Source: Thiosulfatihalobacter marinus
GTDB taxonomy: Bacteria; Pseudomonadota; Alphaproteobacteria; Rhodobacterales; Rhodobacteraceae
NCBI RefSeq assembly: GCF_016019955.1
Contig: NZ_JAECRZ010000001.1
Location: 496,001 to 560,000 of the forward strand
DNA: 64,000 nt
Direction: 5' to 3'
The notes beneath the pieces were generated by a model. It did no database searches. It was given only the letters and a program-made list of their open reading frames with translations, and was not told where the DNA came from. Both the position numbers and the translations under genes were made by a program. Positions 44,494-54,245 of this stretch are shown here, piece after piece (the stretch's first letter is position 1; each line of letters starts with the position of its first letter).

Positions 44494-45123
44494 TCAGTTG
44501 ACGATCGTGGCCTGTGTTGCGGCGCGCAGTTCGTCCTCGGTGACGCCATCGGCCATTTCCACGATCCGCAAACCGCCCTCGACCACGTCCAGCACGCCGA
44601 GATTGGTGATGATCCGGTCCACCACGGCCCGGCCTGTCAGCGGCAGGGTGCATTCCCTGAGCACCTTGCTGTCGCCGTGTTTGTTGGTGTGATCCATGAC
44701 CACGACCACACGGCCCACACCGGCCACGAGATCCATCGCGCCGCCCATGCCCTTGACCAGCTTGCCCGGAATCATCCAGTTGGCAAGATCGCCGTTTTCG
44801 GCCACTTCCATCGCGCCCAGGATCGCCATGGCAATCTTGCCGCCCCGGATCATGGCAAAGGATGTGGCGCTGTCGAAATAGGCGGTCTGGGGCAGTTCGG
44901 TGATGGTTTGCTTGCCGGCATTGATCAGGTCGGGGTCTTCCTCGCCCTCGTAGGGGAAGGGGCCCATGCCCAACATGCCGTTTTCCGACTGGAGCGTCAC
45001 CTCGACCCCGTCGGGGATGTAGTTGGACACCAGCGTCGGGATGCCGATCCCGAGATTCACATACCAGCCGTTCTGAAGTTCCTGGGCCGCGCGGGCGGCC
45101 ATCTGGTTACGATCCCAAGGCAT
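44494..45123 (-). CDS. scoB: 3-oxoacid CoA-transferase subunit B
   Basis: A 209-residue beta subunit of succinyl-CoA:acetoacetate CoA-transferase. The catalytic glutamate is in [11 protein letters not shown], preceded by the N-terminal [21 protein letters not shown] and followed by [14 protein letters not shown]. It overlaps scoA by 1 nt (TAATG). It activates acetoacetate made by BdhA. Confidence 0.95.
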   Translation of the reverse strand: MPWDRNQMAARAAQELQNGWYVNLGIGIPTLVSNYIPDGVEVTLQSENGMLGMGPFPYEGEEDPDLINAGKQTITELPQTAYFDSATSFAMIRGGKIAMAILGAMEVAENGDLANWMIPGKLVKGMGGAMDLVAGVGRVVVVMDHTNKHGDSKVLRECTLPLTGRAVVDRIITNLGVLDVVEGGLRIVEMADGVTEDELRAATQATIVN

Positions 45124-45845
45124 TAGGCTTCCTCCCGCTTGCGCACGGTGCGCTGTTCGATGCGTTTTTCGTGACTTCCCTGGATGATGCGATGCACATA
45201 GATGCCAGGCAGGTGGATGCTGTCGGGGTCCAGCGAACCGGTTTGCACGATCTCTTCCACCTCGACAATGCAGGTCTTGCCGCAGGTGGCGGCGGGGTGG
45301 TTGAAATTGCGCGCGGTCTTGCGGAACACGAGATTGCCTGTCGGGTCGGCCTTCCAGGCCTTGACGATGGCCAGATCGGCAAAGATGCCCTGTTCCATGA
45401 TGTAGGTTTCGGGCGCGCCGTCCGCGCCTGTGGGGAAGTCCTTGTGTTCCTTGCCCTCGGCGATCACCGTGCCGACACCGGTTTTGGTGAAAAACCCGGG
45501 AATGCCCGCGCCGCCGGCGCGCATCCGTTCGGCCAGCGTGCCCTGGGGCGTGAATTCCAGTTCCAGTTCGCCCGACAGATACTGGCGCATGAATTCGGCA
45601 TTCTCGCCCACATAGGAGGAGATCATCTTTTTCACCTGGCGGGTTTCCAGCAGGATGCCGATGCCCGCGCCGTCAACGCCGGCGTTGTTGGAGGCAAATG
45701 TCAGATCCTTGACGCCCGACGCCCTGATGGCATCGAGCAGACCTTCGGGAATGCCGCACAGCCCGAAGCCGCCCGAGGCGATCAGCATCCCGTCGTGCAG
45801 GATGCCGTCAAGCGCCGCGGCCGCGTTTTCATAAACCTTGTTCAT
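45123..45845 (-). CDS. scoA: 3-oxoacid CoA-transferase subunit A
   Basis: A 240-residue alpha subunit. The family segments are [23 protein letters not shown], the CoA-binding [15 protein letters not shown] and [17 protein letters not shown]. It is the first gene of scoAB. The gap upstream (45846-45998) separates it from topA. Confidence 0.95.
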   Translation of the reverse strand: MNKVYENAAAALDGILHDGMLIASGGFGLCGIPEGLLDAIRASGVKDLTFASNNAGVDGAGIGILLETRQVKKMISSYVGENAEFMRQYLSGELELEFTPQGTLAERMRAGGAGIPGFFTKTGVGTVIAEGKEHKDFPTGADGAPETYIMEQGIFADLAIVKAWKADPTGNLVFRKTARNFNHPAATCGKTCIVEVEEIVQTGSLDPDSIHLPGIYVHRIIQGSHEKRIEQRTVRKREEA

Positions 45846-45967
45846 GGAACTCTCCCTGTGATCCGGAATTGGAGAGGTTTTGACCGTGAGTCAGGGGGAA
45901 GTCAATGTGGCGTGTTGCGGAGCCGTATTACTACGGACCGACAGCGTTTTCCTGCAAGGATAACGCA

Positions 45968-45990
45968 CCGGAAATTTTGCAAATTTCCGG
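45968..45990 (-). terminator. Hairpin after topA
   Basis: A perfect 10-bp stem, CCGGAAATTT / AAATTTCCGG with a 3-nt loop, lies 9 nt after the topA stop. No U-tract follows, so termination is inferred from position and stem strength only. Confidence 0.5.
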
Positions 45991-45998
45991 CCTCCTCC

Positions 45999-48530
45999 CT
46001 ATTTCGCAGCGGATTTCTTGGGCCGCGCCTTGCGTTTGGTGCCTTTCCTGGCCGCTTTTTCCGCGATCAGCGCCACTGCCATCTCCATGGTGACATCGGC
46101 GGGTTCGGTGCCCTTGGGCAGGGTTGCATTGACCTTGTCCCATTTCACATAGGGCCCGTAGCGCCCCTCCATCACGTTGATCGCTCCGCCGTCTTGGGGA
46201 TGTTCGCCCAGCTCGCGCAGCGGTTTGGCCGATGTTCCACCGCCCCGCCGACCGGGATTGGCGCGCTTTTCGGCCAGCAATTCGACCGCACGGTTCATGC
46301 CGATCTCGAACACGTCGTTCGGATCCTTGAGGTTGGCATAGACCGGTTTGGCCTCGTCGGGCAGCTGGTGCATGACATAGGGGCCAAAGCGCCCGAAATT
46401 GCTGCTGATCATGCCGCCCTCGGGGTGTTCGCCGATCTCGCGCGGCAGGCTGAGCAGGGTCAGGGCCTTTTCAAGGTCCATCTCGTCCTTGTTCCAGCCG
46501 CGCGGCAGGCTGGCGCGCGGGGGTTTCTTGTTGTCCGGTGTCGGTTCGCCGCGCTGCACATAGGGGCCGAACCGGCCCGATTTCAGCCAGATCTCGTCGT
46601 CGCCGTCCATGCCCAGCACCCGCTCGTCGCCATCGGCGCCTTCGCCCGCGATGGGGCGGGTATAGGTGCATTCCGGGTAGTTGCCGCAGCCGACAAACCC
46701 GCCGGTCCGCGAGGTTTTCAGGTGCAGCTTGCCCTGACCGCATTTGGGACAGATGCGCGGGTCCGAGCCGTCTTCGCGCGGCGGATACAATTGGGGCGCA
46801 AGCGCGTCATCCAGCACATCCAGCACTTCGGTGATGCGCAGTTCCGAGGTTTCGGCGATGGCGACGGAAAAATCTTTCCAGAAACGCGCCAGAACGTTCT
46901 TGTAATCGCGGTTGCCGGCCGAGACATCATCCAGCTCTTCCTCGAGATTGGCGGTGAATTCATAGCCGACATACTGGCGGAAGAAATTCAGCAGGAAGAT
47001 GGTGACGATGCGGCCCTTGTCCTCGGGGATGAGGCGGTTCTTGTCCTTGCGGACATATTCGCGGTCCTGAATCGTGGTGATCACGCTGGCATAGGTTGAC
47101 GGGCGCCCGATGCCCAGCTCTTCCATTTTCTTGACCAGAGTCGCCTCGGTATAGCGGGGCGGGGGCTGGGTGAAATGCTGTTCGGGGGTGATGGTTTTCT
47201 TGGTGGCGGCTTCGCCTTCGGCGATCTGGGGCAGGCGTTTGTCGTCGTCATCCACGACATCGTCGCGGCCCTCTTCATAGACGCGCAGAAATCCGTCAAA
47301 CAGCACCACCTGACCGGTGGCGCGCAGTTCGACCTGGCCGTCGTCGCTGGCGATATCGACGGTCGTGCGCTCCATCCGCGCGCCTTCCATCTGGCAGGCG
47401 AGCGTGCGTTTCCAGATCAGATCGTAGAGCTTGCGCTGATCGTCATCCGACAGTTTCAGCGAGGCGGCATCGCGCGTCATGTCGGTGGGCCGGATACATT
47501 CGTGGGCTTCCTGCGCGTTCTTGGCCTTGTTCTTGTACATGCGCGGGCTGTCGGGAACGTATTGGGCGCCGTAACGATCCTTGATCGCGTCGCGCGCGGC
47601 GGTCACGGCTTCGGGCGCCATGTCGATGCCGTCGGTCCGCATATAGGTGATGTGCCCGGCCTCGTAGAGGCGTTGCGCGGTGGACATGCACTGGCGCGCG
47701 CCCATGCCGAACTTGCGGCTGGCTTCCTGTTGCAGGGTCGAGGTCATGAAGGGCGCCGAGGGGTTGCGGGAGGCGGGCCTGGCCTCGACCCGGGCGATGG
47801 ACAGGTCGCGCGAGGTGATCGCCTGAACGGCCAGTTCCGCGGCGGTGTCATTGGCGAGGTCGAACTTGTCCAGTTTCCTGCCGCCCAGCACGGTCAGCCG
47901 GGCCTCGTATTCCTGCCCGCGCGGGGTGCCGAGCAGCGCCTTGACCGACCAGTATTCGCGCGCGTTGAATGCCTCGATCTCCATCTCGCGTTCCACGATC
48001 AGGCGCAGGCACACCGATTGCACGCGCCCCGCCGAGCGTGCGCCGGGCAGTTTGCGCCACAGGACCGGGGAAAGATTGAAGCCCACGAGATAATCGAGGG
48101 CGCGGCGCGCCAGATAGGCGTCGACCAGCGGCTGGTCGATGGTGCGGGGATTCTGCATCGCCTCGGTCACGGCGGATTTGGTGATCGCGTTGAACACAAC
48201 GCGGCTGACGGGTGTGTCCTTTTTCACCGCGCGCCGCTTGCGCAGCGCCTCTTCCAGATGCCAGCTGATCGCCTCGCCCTCGCGGTCCGGGTCGGTGGCG
48301 AGAATCAGTTCGTTGTCGTCTTTAAGAGCGTCGGCTATCGCTTTGACATGTTTGCGGGAATCGTTCCCGATCTCCCATGTCATGGCAAAGTCGTGCTCGG
48401 TGTCGACAGAGCCGTCCTTGGGCGGCAGGTCACGGACGTGACCATAGGACGCCAGGACGGTGTAGTTCTTCCCCAGATACTTGTTGATGGTCTTGGCTTT
48501 CGCCGGGGATTCGACAACGACAACTGGCAT
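45999..48530 (-). CDS. topA: DNA topoisomerase I
   Basis: An 843-residue type IA topoisomerase that relaxes negative supercoils. It has the Toprim domain (VVESPAKAKTINKYLG; LATDPDREGEAISWHL), the catalytic Tyr296 in HITYMRTDG, and a four-cysteine zinc finger (CPKCGQGKLHL ... GCGNYPECTY). The C terminus carries several Phe/Gly-containing repeats (SGRFGPYVQRG, NFGRFGPYVMH, MEGRYGPYVKW) and a Lys/Arg-rich tail. dprA lies directly upstream in the genome, a common bacterial pairing. Confidence 0.97.
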   Translation of the reverse strand: MPVVVVESPAKAKTINKYLGKNYTVLASYGHVRDLPPKDGSVDTEHDFAMTWEIGNDSRKHVKAIADALKDDNELILATDPDREGEAISWHLEEALRKRRAVKKDTPVSRVVFNAITKSAVTEAMQNPRTIDQPLVDAYLARRALDYLVGFNLSPVLWRKLPGARSAGRVQSVCLRLIVEREMEIEAFNAREYWSVKALLGTPRGQEYEARLTVLGGRKLDKFDLANDTAAELAVQAITSRDLSIARVEARPASRNPSAPFMTSTLQQEASRKFGMGARQCMSTAQRLYEAGHITYMRTDGIDMAPEAVTAARDAIKDRYGAQYVPDSPRMYKNKAKNAQEAHECIRPTDMTRDAASLKLSDDDQRKLYDLIWKRTLACQMEGARMERTTVDIASDDGQVELRATGQVVLFDGFLRVYEEGRDDVVDDDDKRLPQIAEGEAATKKTITPEQHFTQPPPRYTEATLVKKMEELGIGRPSTYASVITTIQDREYVRKDKNRLIPEDKGRIVTIFLLNFFRQYVGYEFTANLEEELDDVSAGNRDYKNVLARFWKDFSVAIAETSELRITEVLDVLDDALAPQLYPPREDGSDPRICPKCGQGKLHLKTSRTGGFVGCGNYPECTYTRPIAGEGADGDERVLGMDGDDEIWLKSGRFGPYVQRGEPTPDNKKPPRASLPRGWNKDEMDLEKALTLLSLPREIGEHPEGGMISSNFGRFGPYVMHQLPDEAKPVYANLKDPNDVFEIGMNRAVELLAEKRANPGRRGGGTSAKPLRELGEHPQDGGAINVMEGRYGPYVKWDKVNATLPKGTEPADVTMEMAVALIAEKAARKGTKRKARPKKSAAK

Positions 48531-48743
48531 GAAATCTCCTCTCGACTCTGGACGAGCGTTATGGCGGCGAAAAATGTGGGGCGAAAGGGGGAATTGTCAA
48601 TGCGCCGGAAATACCTTGGTGGCGGGGTGGGGCGAAATGGGATCATCTTTGCGCGGATTTGGGGGGCGGTCGGCCGTGGCACGCAGGAGCAGGGCGATGC
48701 CCGGCGGCGCCGTGGCGCGCAGGTTCCGGAAAAGGATGCGGGT

Positions 48744-49892
48744 TCAGGCGCGGCTGAGCAGGCCGCCGGATTGCCGTCTGATCCGACCGTCCAGTTCCAG
48801 ATCGACAAGCGCCGGGGCCACCTGGGCGCTGTTGGCGCGCAGATCGCGGATCAGCTGATCCTCGGCCACCGGGGACGGGCCAAGCCGGTCGAGTATCTGC
48901 ATGTGCAGGTTCGATATGTCGCGCAGGCTGCGCGCCGGCGGCTTGGGTGCGGGGGGGAGATTGGGCAGTTCGGGTTCGGCGCCGGGCAGGGTGGCGCCCA
49001 GATCGGGCAGCGCCTCGATCACGTCCTCGGCAGAGCGGACCAGCGTGGCGCCGTCGCGGAGCAGCATGTTGCACCCGGCGGCGCGCGCATCGAAGGGATG
49101 GCCGGGCACCGCAAGCACCTCGCGCCCCTGGTCCAGCGCGTTGCGGGCGGTGATGATGCTGCCGGATTTGGCGGCGGCCTCGACCACGATCACGGCGCGG
49201 GCCAGCCCCGAGATGATCCGGTTGCGGGCCGGGAAATGGCGCGCCTGCGGCATGAGGCCGGGGGGCTGTTCGCTGAGCGTCAGCCCGTCGCGGGCGATAT
49301 CGTCGGCCAGGCGGGTGTTTTCCGCCGGGTAGATCACATCCACGCCGGCGGCAAAGACAGCCACGGTGCCAGAGGGCAAGGCGGCAAGATGGGCCGCCGT
49401 ATCCACGCCGCGCGCCAGCCCGGACACGACCACGATCCCCTTTTGACCCAGATCGCGCGCCATTGCGCGCGCCATGCGGGTGCCCAGCGACGAGGCATTG
49501 CGCGCGCCGACGAGCGAGATCATCGGCTGGTGCAGCAATTCAACCCGGCCCCGCGTCCATAGGATGGGCGGTGCGTCGGCAATCTGGCGCAAAGCGTCCG
49601 GGTAGTCGCGATCCGCGCAGGTGATCAGGCGCGCCCCGGCAGCCCGGCCTGCGTTGAGTTCCTTGTGAATGACGGCCTCGGGGCAGATTTCGTACCCCTC
49701 GACCCCGGCGGCGCGCGCCACTTCGGGCAAAACCGCGAGCGCGGCCTGCGCGCTGCCATGTTCGGCCAGCAATCTGTGAAAGGTCGTCGCGCCCACCCGA
49801 CGTGAGCGCAAGAGACGAAGCCACGCAAAACGTTCTTCTTCCGTGGTGGGTGGGAGTTGGGGGTGAGTGGAAGAATAATAGTCTTCAGTCAT
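48744..49892 (-). CDS. dprA: DNA processing protein DprA
   Basis: A 382-residue protein that loads RecA on incoming single-stranded DNA during transformation. In Rhodobacter it is also needed for uptake of gene-transfer-agent DNA. The Rossmann-like core is seen in PMISLVGARNASSLGTRMARAMARDL, VVVSGLARGVDTAAHLAAL, EQPPGLMPQARHFPARNRIISGLA and SGSIITARNALDQGREVLAVPGHPFD. A C-terminal winged-helix domain (SPVAEDQLIRDL) closes it. A CtrA-like box lies upstream of its start. Confidence 0.94.
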   Translation of the reverse strand: MTEDYYSSTHPQLPPTTEEERFAWLRLLRSRRVGATTFHRLLAEHGSAQAALAVLPEVARAAGVEGYEICPEAVIHKELNAGRAAGARLITCADRDYPDALRQIADAPPILWTRGRVELLHQPMISLVGARNASSLGTRMARAMARDLGQKGIVVVSGLARGVDTAAHLAALPSGTVAVFAAGVDVIYPAENTRLADDIARDGLTLSEQPPGLMPQARHFPARNRIISGLARAVIVVEAAAKSGSIITARNALDQGREVLAVPGHPFDARAAGCNMLLRDGATLVRSAEDVIEALPDLGATLPGAEPELPNLPPAPKPPARSLRDISNLHMQILDRLGPSPVAEDQLIRDLRANSAQVAPALVDLELDGRIRRQSGGLLSRA

Positions 49893-49937
49893 CCGTGGCT
49901 CCGCCTGCTTGCAGAATCAGGTGTAGACCATGGGTGG

Positions 49938-49952
49938 TTAATGACGCGTAAA
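49938..49952 (-). promoter_or_regulatory. CtrA-like binding site upstream of dprA
   Basis: Read on the minus strand, TTTACGCGTCATTAACCAC is TTTA-N7-TTAA, one mismatch from the CtrA consensus TTAA-N7-TTAA, with the TTAACC extension of the half-site. It lies 46-60 bp upstream of the dprA ATG. Confidence 0.5.
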
Positions 49953-50006
49953 CCACGGCGACATTTCCAGCGGCGGTGCTTTGACCCGGGAACGCGGGGC
50001 GGGCCG

Positions 50007-51428
50007 TCAGGCCGCCGAACCGCCCACGGTCAGCCCATCCATCAGGACGGTCGGCTGGCCTACGCCCACCGGCACCCATTGCCCGGCCTTGCCGCAGTTC
50101 CCCATGCCGGGATCTAGCGCCATGTCGTTGCCCAGCCCCCGGATCTGCATCATGGCCGTGGCGCCATCGCCGATCAGGGTTGCGCCCTTGACCGGTGCGC
50201 CGACCTTGCCGTTTTCGACGCGATAAGCCTCGGTACAGGAAAACACGAACTTGCCATTGGTGATGTCAACCTGGCCGCCGCCGAATCCGACGGCATAGAT
50301 CCCGTCCTTCACCGAAGCCACCAGATCCGCCGGGTTGCTGTCGCCGCCCTGCATGTAGGTGTTGGTCATGCGCGGCATCGGCGCGTGGGCATAGCTTTCG
50401 CGCCGCCCGTTGCCGGTGGGCGCCACACCCATCAGGCGGGCATTCTGGCGATCCTGCATATAGCCGACAAGAATGCCGTCCTCGATCAACGTGGTGCGCC
50501 CGGAGGCGGTGCCCTCGTCATCCACCGTGATCGAGCCGCGCCGGTCTGGGATGGTTCCGTCATCCACCACCGTGACACCGCGCGCGGCAACCTGCCGGCC
50601 GATCATGCCGGTGAATTTGGAACTGCCCTTGCGGTTGAAATCGCCTTCCAGCCCGTGGCCCACCGCCTCGTGCAGCAGGATGCCGGGCCAGCCGGGGCCA
50701 AGCACCACCTCCATCGGGCCGGCGGGGGCCGCGACCGCTTCGAGATTGACAAGGGCGATGCGCAGCGCCTCGTGTACCTTGGCCTGCCAATCAGCCGGGT
50801 CCAGCAGGCCATCCAGCCCGATCCGCCCGCCGCCGCCGGCGCTGCCGCTTTCGCGCCGCCCGTCCTTTTCGACGATGACCGAGACATTCACGCGGGTCAT
50901 CGGGCGTATGTCGGATACATGCGTGCCGTCGGGGCGCAGGATCACCACCTCCTGGTGGCTGGCCGCCAAAGTGGCCGAGACCTGCACCACGCGGGGATCA
51001 AGATCGCGGGCAAAGCTGTCGATCGCGCGCAGGGTTTCGATCTTGACCGGAAAGGACACGCCGCCGATCGGATCGGCATCGGTATAAAGGCGACGATTGG
51101 TCGGCTGGGGGCTGTCGGCCAGAACGGCGCCGCCTTCGCCGACGGCAAGCCGGGCGGTTTTCACCGCCCGCCGGATCGCGGGTTCGGAAATGTCGGTGGC
51201 ATGGGCATAGCCCGCCACCTCGCCGCGCACGGCGCGCAGGCCGAATCCCTCGCCGGCGTCATAGCTCGCGGTCTTCAGCCGCCCGTCATCAAATACCAGT
51301 GCCTCGGAACTGCGCCGTTCCAGGAACAGTTCGCCATCATCGGCGCCGTCGGTGGCCTGACGCAAGAGGGTCAGGGCCGCATCCCGGTCAAGGGCGGTGT
51401 CAAAGGGGCGAAACTTGTCATTTGTCAT
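50007..51428 (-). CDS. tldD: Metalloprotease TldD
   Basis: A 473-residue subunit of the TldD/TldE (PmbA) heterodimeric metalloprotease. The zinc site is H253-E-A-V-G-H258 followed by GLEGD, the HExxxH motif of the family. Other landmarks are the N-terminal ELFLERRSSEALVFDDGRLK and the C-terminal RIGDGATAMM-like LIGDGATAMMQIRGLGNDM. It degrades unfolded or small peptides and matures some peptide products. The ATG at 51428 has AGGAAAA upstream. A perfect FNR box lies 20 bp upstream. Confidence 0.95.
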   Translation of the reverse strand: MTNDKFRPFDTALDRDAALTLLRQATDGADDGELFLERRSSEALVFDDGRLKTASYDAGEGFGLRAVRGEVAGYAHATDISEPAIRRAVKTARLAVGEGGAVLADSPQPTNRRLYTDADPIGGVSFPVKIETLRAIDSFARDLDPRVVQVSATLAASHQEVVILRPDGTHVSDIRPMTRVNVSVIVEKDGRRESGSAGGGGRIGLDGLLDPADWQAKVHEALRIALVNLEAVAAPAGPMEVVLGPGWPGILLHEAVGHGLEGDFNRKGSSKFTGMIGRQVAARGVTVVDDGTIPDRRGSITVDDEGTASGRTTLIEDGILVGYMQDRQNARLMGVAPTGNGRRESYAHAPMPRMTNTYMQGGDSNPADLVASVKDGIYAVGFGGGQVDITNGKFVFSCTEAYRVENGKVGAPVKGATLIGDGATAMMQIRGLGNDMALDPGMGNCGKAGQWVPVGVGQPTVLMDGLTVGGSAA

Positions 51429-51447
51429 GTGATTTTTTTCCTGCTTT

Positions 51448-51461
51448 TTGATCTGAATCAA
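51448..51461. promoter_or_regulatory. Perfect FNR/FnrL box
   Basis: TTGATCTGAATCAA is an exact match to the FNR consensus TTGAT-N4-ATCAA, inside a longer dyad (TTTTTGAT / ATCAAAAA, 51445-51464). It lies in the tldD-ctaC divergent gap, 20 bp before tldD and about 148 bp before ctaC. Confidence 0.75.
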
Positions 51462-51609
51462 AAAAAGCGTCTGTTTGCCGCAAGCTTGTGACTTTATCTG
51501 TGGCATAGAATATGGTTTCTAGGCGCGAAACAACAGCAGGATTCCGCCGACTGGGCGACCGGTTCTGCAACATATCAAAGAACAACACTGAAACCGATCA
51601 GGGTGAAAC

Positions 51610-52458
51610 ATGCGACTTCTCTCGACAATCCTGGGCCTTCTGGCAGCATTTACCGCCGTTCCGGCCCTCGCACAGAGCGTTGAAACCGTGGGCAAACCCA
51701 CACCTCGCGGTGTGGGCTTTCAGCCAGCCGCCACCGAACTGGCCCGCCAGCTGCAATCGCTGGACCAGATGCTCCTGATCATCATCACGGCGATCGTGGC
51801 GTTTGTGGTTCTGCTGATTCTTATCGTCATCGTGCGCTACAACCGGCGCGCCAACCCCAACCCGGCCTCGTTCACACATAACACGCCGGTGGAAATCGCC
51901 TGGACGCTGGGACCGATCGTGATCCTGGTGTTTATCGGCGCGTTCTCGTTGCCGGTGCTGTTCAACCAGCAGGAAATCCCCGAAGGCGAAATTCACATCA
52001 AGGTGACGGGCTATCAGTGGTACTGGGGCTATGAATACACGGATCACGATTTCGCCTTTGACAGCTTCATGCTGCCCCGCGAAGAACTGGCCGAAAACGG
52101 GTATAATCCCGATGAATATCTGCTGGCGACGGACACCAGGGTTGTCGTGCCGGTTGGCAAGACCGTCGTGATGGACGTGACCGGTGCCGATGTGATCCAT
52201 TCCTGGACCATTCCCGCTTTTGGCGTGAAGCAGGATGGGGTGCCGGGCCGGATCGCCCAACTCTGGTTCAAGCCCGAGCGGGAAGGCATCTATTTCGGCC
52301 AGTGTTCCGAGCTGTGCGGCAAGGATCACGCCTATATGCCGATCACCGTGCAGGTGGTTTCCGAAGAAGCTTATGCTCAGTGGCTGGAAGGCGCGATCGA
52401 GGAATATGCCGGCGACCGCAATACGCTGCCTTCGACGAAAGTGGCCCTGGCCGATTGA
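51610..52458 (+). CDS. ctaC: Cytochrome c oxidase subunit II
   Basis: A 282-residue subunit of aa3 oxidase. It has a signal peptide ([22 protein letters not shown]), two transmembrane helices (about residues 55-80 and 100-120) and a periplasmic CuA domain. The copper site is read in [12 protein letters not shown] and [16 protein letters not shown]. It receives electrons from cytochrome c. First gene of the ctaC-ctaB-ctaG-ctaE operon; subunit I is not here. Confidence 0.97.
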   Translation: MRLLSTILGLLAAFTAVPALAQSVETVGKPTPRGVGFQPAATELARQLQSLDQMLLIIITAIVAFVVLLILIVIVRYNRRANPNPASFTHNTPVEIAWTLGPIVILVFIGAFSLPVLFNQQEIPEGEIHIKVTGYQWYWGYEYTDHDFAFDSFMLPREELAENGYNPDEYLLATDTRVVVPVGKTVVMDVTGADVIHSWTIPAFGVKQDGVPGRIAQLWFKPEREGIYFGQCSELCGKDHAYMPITVQVVSEEAYAQWLEGAIEEYAGDRNTLPSTKVALAD

Positions 52459-52534
52459 GGACATGGTGGCCGGGCGCACTCCCGGCCAGCCTCCCGACAG
52501 GCGGTTTTGCCTGTAAGCCGAACAGGACGCAAAG

Positions 52535-53479
52535 ATGAGCGACGCAAGCATCAACACACGCGCCGACACGCAAGAAGCCGGATTCGGCGACTATTTCGCC
52601 CTGCTCAAGCCGCGGGTGATGTCGCTTGTCGTGTTCACCGCGGCGGTGGGCCTTCTGGCGGCACCGGGTGGCGAGCATCCGTTTGTTGCGTTCAGCGCGA
52701 TCCTGTTCATCGCCGTGGGCGGCGGGGCGTCGGGCGCTTTGAACATGTGGTGGGATGCCGATATCGACCGGGTGATGAAGCGCACACAAGGCCGGCCGAT
52801 CCCATCCGGCAAGGTGACGCCGGACGAGGCGCTGGCGATCGGTGTTGCGCTGTCTGGTTTCGCGGTTGTGATGCTGGGGCTGGCCGCCAATTGGGTGGCG
52901 GCGGGATTGCTGGCCTTTACCATCTTTTTCTACGTGGTGATCTATACCATGTGGCTGAAACGCTGGACGCCGCAGAACATCGTGATCGGTGGCGCCGCCG
53001 GGGCGTTTCCGCCGATGATCGGCTGGGCGGTGGTGACGGGCGGTATTTCGGTGGAAAGCGTGTTGATGTTCACGCTGATCTTCATGTGGACGCCGCCGCA
53101 TTTCTGGGCGCTGTGCCTGTTCATGAAATCCGACTACAAGGATGCCGGTGTGCCGATGCTGCACGTGACCCATGGGCGGCGCGCGACCCGCACACATATC
53201 CTTGTCTACACGATCCTGCTGGCGATCATTGCCGTGGGCATGGCCTTTACCGGTGTCGGGGGGCCGATTTACCTGGTGACGGCTGTTGTGCTGAACACAT
53301 TGTTCCTGGCGGGCGCCGTGGCGATCTGGCGGCGCGACGAAGCGCAGGCCGAGGCGGACAAGTACAAGCGTGAAAAGGCGTTTTTCGGCCTGTCGCTGCT
53401 GTACCTGTTCCTGCATTTTGGCGCGATCCTGGCCGAGGCCGCGCTGCAACCCTATGGATTCGGAGGATGGCCGGTATGA
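52535..53479 (+). CDS. ctaB: Heme o synthase (protoheme IX farnesyltransferase)
   Basis: A 314-residue UbiA-type prenyltransferase with about eight to nine helices. It converts heme b to heme o for aa3 oxidase. The two aspartate-rich regions are [21 protein letters not shown] and DYKDAG, with [13 protein letters not shown] at the N terminus. Its stop overlaps the start of the following small gene (ATGA). Confidence 0.97.
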   Translation: MSDASINTRADTQEAGFGDYFALLKPRVMSLVVFTAAVGLLAAPGGEHPFVAFSAILFIAVGGGASGALNMWWDADIDRVMKRTQGRPIPSGKVTPDEALAIGVALSGFAVVMLGLAANWVAAGLLAFTIFFYVVIYTMWLKRWTPQNIVIGGAAGAFPPMIGWAVVTGGISVESVLMFTLIFMWTPPHFWALCLFMKSDYKDAGVPMLHVTHGRRATRTHILVYTILLAIIAVGMAFTGVGGPIYLVTAVVLNTLFLAGAVAIWRRDEAQAEADKYKREKAFFGLSLLYLFLHFGAILAEAALQPYGFGGWPV

Positions 53480-53637
53480 GCTTTCGTGAAGAGCATGAAC
53501 TGCACAGGCGCCGTTTTGGCCGCAATCTGGGCGTGGCGCTGGTGTTGGTCAGTTTCATCGTCATCGTGTTCGGCCTGACCGTGGTCAAGGTGACGCGCGG
53601 CGATTACGAGCCGGCCAATGCCGTGAGAACCAACTGA
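53476..53637 (+). CDS. Small single-span membrane protein in the cytochrome oxidase operon (53 aa)
   Basis: A 53-codon gene that overlaps ctaB by 4 nt and ctaG by 1 nt. The peptide starts [19 protein letters not shown], a charged cytosolic end, followed by one transmembrane helix ([20 protein letters not shown]) and a short tail. Small proteins at this position (CoxF-like) occur in other alphaproteobacterial cox operons. Coupling on both sides strongly supports a real gene. A role in oxidase assembly is inferred from context only. Confidence 0.85.
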   Translation: MSFREEHELHRRRFGRNLGVALVLVSFIVIVFGLTVVKVTRGDYEPANAVRTN

Positions 53638-54212
53638 TGGCGGTGATCGGGCCCAAGAAAACCCTGCTGCAAACCGTCGGCGTGGTCGTGGTGATGGGCG
53701 CGCTGGCCTGGGCATCGGTGCCATTTTACAACTGGTTCTGCCGGGTCACGGGATTTGGTGGCACGACAAATGTGGCCGAAACCGGATCGGACGTGATTCT
53801 GGACCAGACCATCAAGGTGCGGTTCGATGCCAGCAAGGAACGCGGCATGCCATGGGAGTTCAAGCCCATGCAGCGCGAGATGGAAATCCGCATTGGCGAG
53901 ACCGGGCTGGCGTTTTACGAGGCCTACAATCCGACCGACCGGGTGATCGCGGGATCGGCAAGTTATAATGTCGCGCCGTTTGATGCGGGCGGATATTTCA
54001 CCAAGATCGATTGTTTCTGCTTTACCGAGCAGGTGCTGCAACCGGGCGAGCGGGTTTCGATGCCCGTGACGTTCTACGTGGACCCCGGGATCGTGGACGA
54101 CCGCGACGCGAAATTCGTGAAGTCGATCACGCTGAGCTACACATTCTATGAAATTGACCTGCCCGAAGACAGCGCGTCCTTGACGCCGACGGGTGGTGTG
54201 GACGTAAACTAA
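53637..54212 (+). CDS. ctaG: Cytochrome c oxidase assembly protein CtaG (Cox11)
   Basis: A 191-residue copper chaperone for the CuB site of subunit I. It has one N-terminal membrane helix (LLQTVGVVVVMGALAWASVPFYNWFCRVTGFGG) and a periplasmic Ig-like domain. The copper-binding motif is KIDCFCFTEQ, and the membrane-proximal conserved cysteine is also present. The ATG shares a base with the stop of the 53-aa gene. Confidence 0.96.
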   Translation: MAVIGPKKTLLQTVGVVVVMGALAWASVPFYNWFCRVTGFGGTTNVAETGSDVILDQTIKVRFDASKERGMPWEFKPMQREMEIRIGETGLAFYEAYNPTDRVIAGSASYNVAPFDAGGYFTKIDCFCFTEQVLQPGERVSMPVTFYVDPGIVDDRDAKFVKSITLSYTFYEIDLPEDSASLTPTGGVDVN

Positions 54213-54245
54213 GAGCAAGCCTTCCAACGAGGGAAAAAAGAGAAA

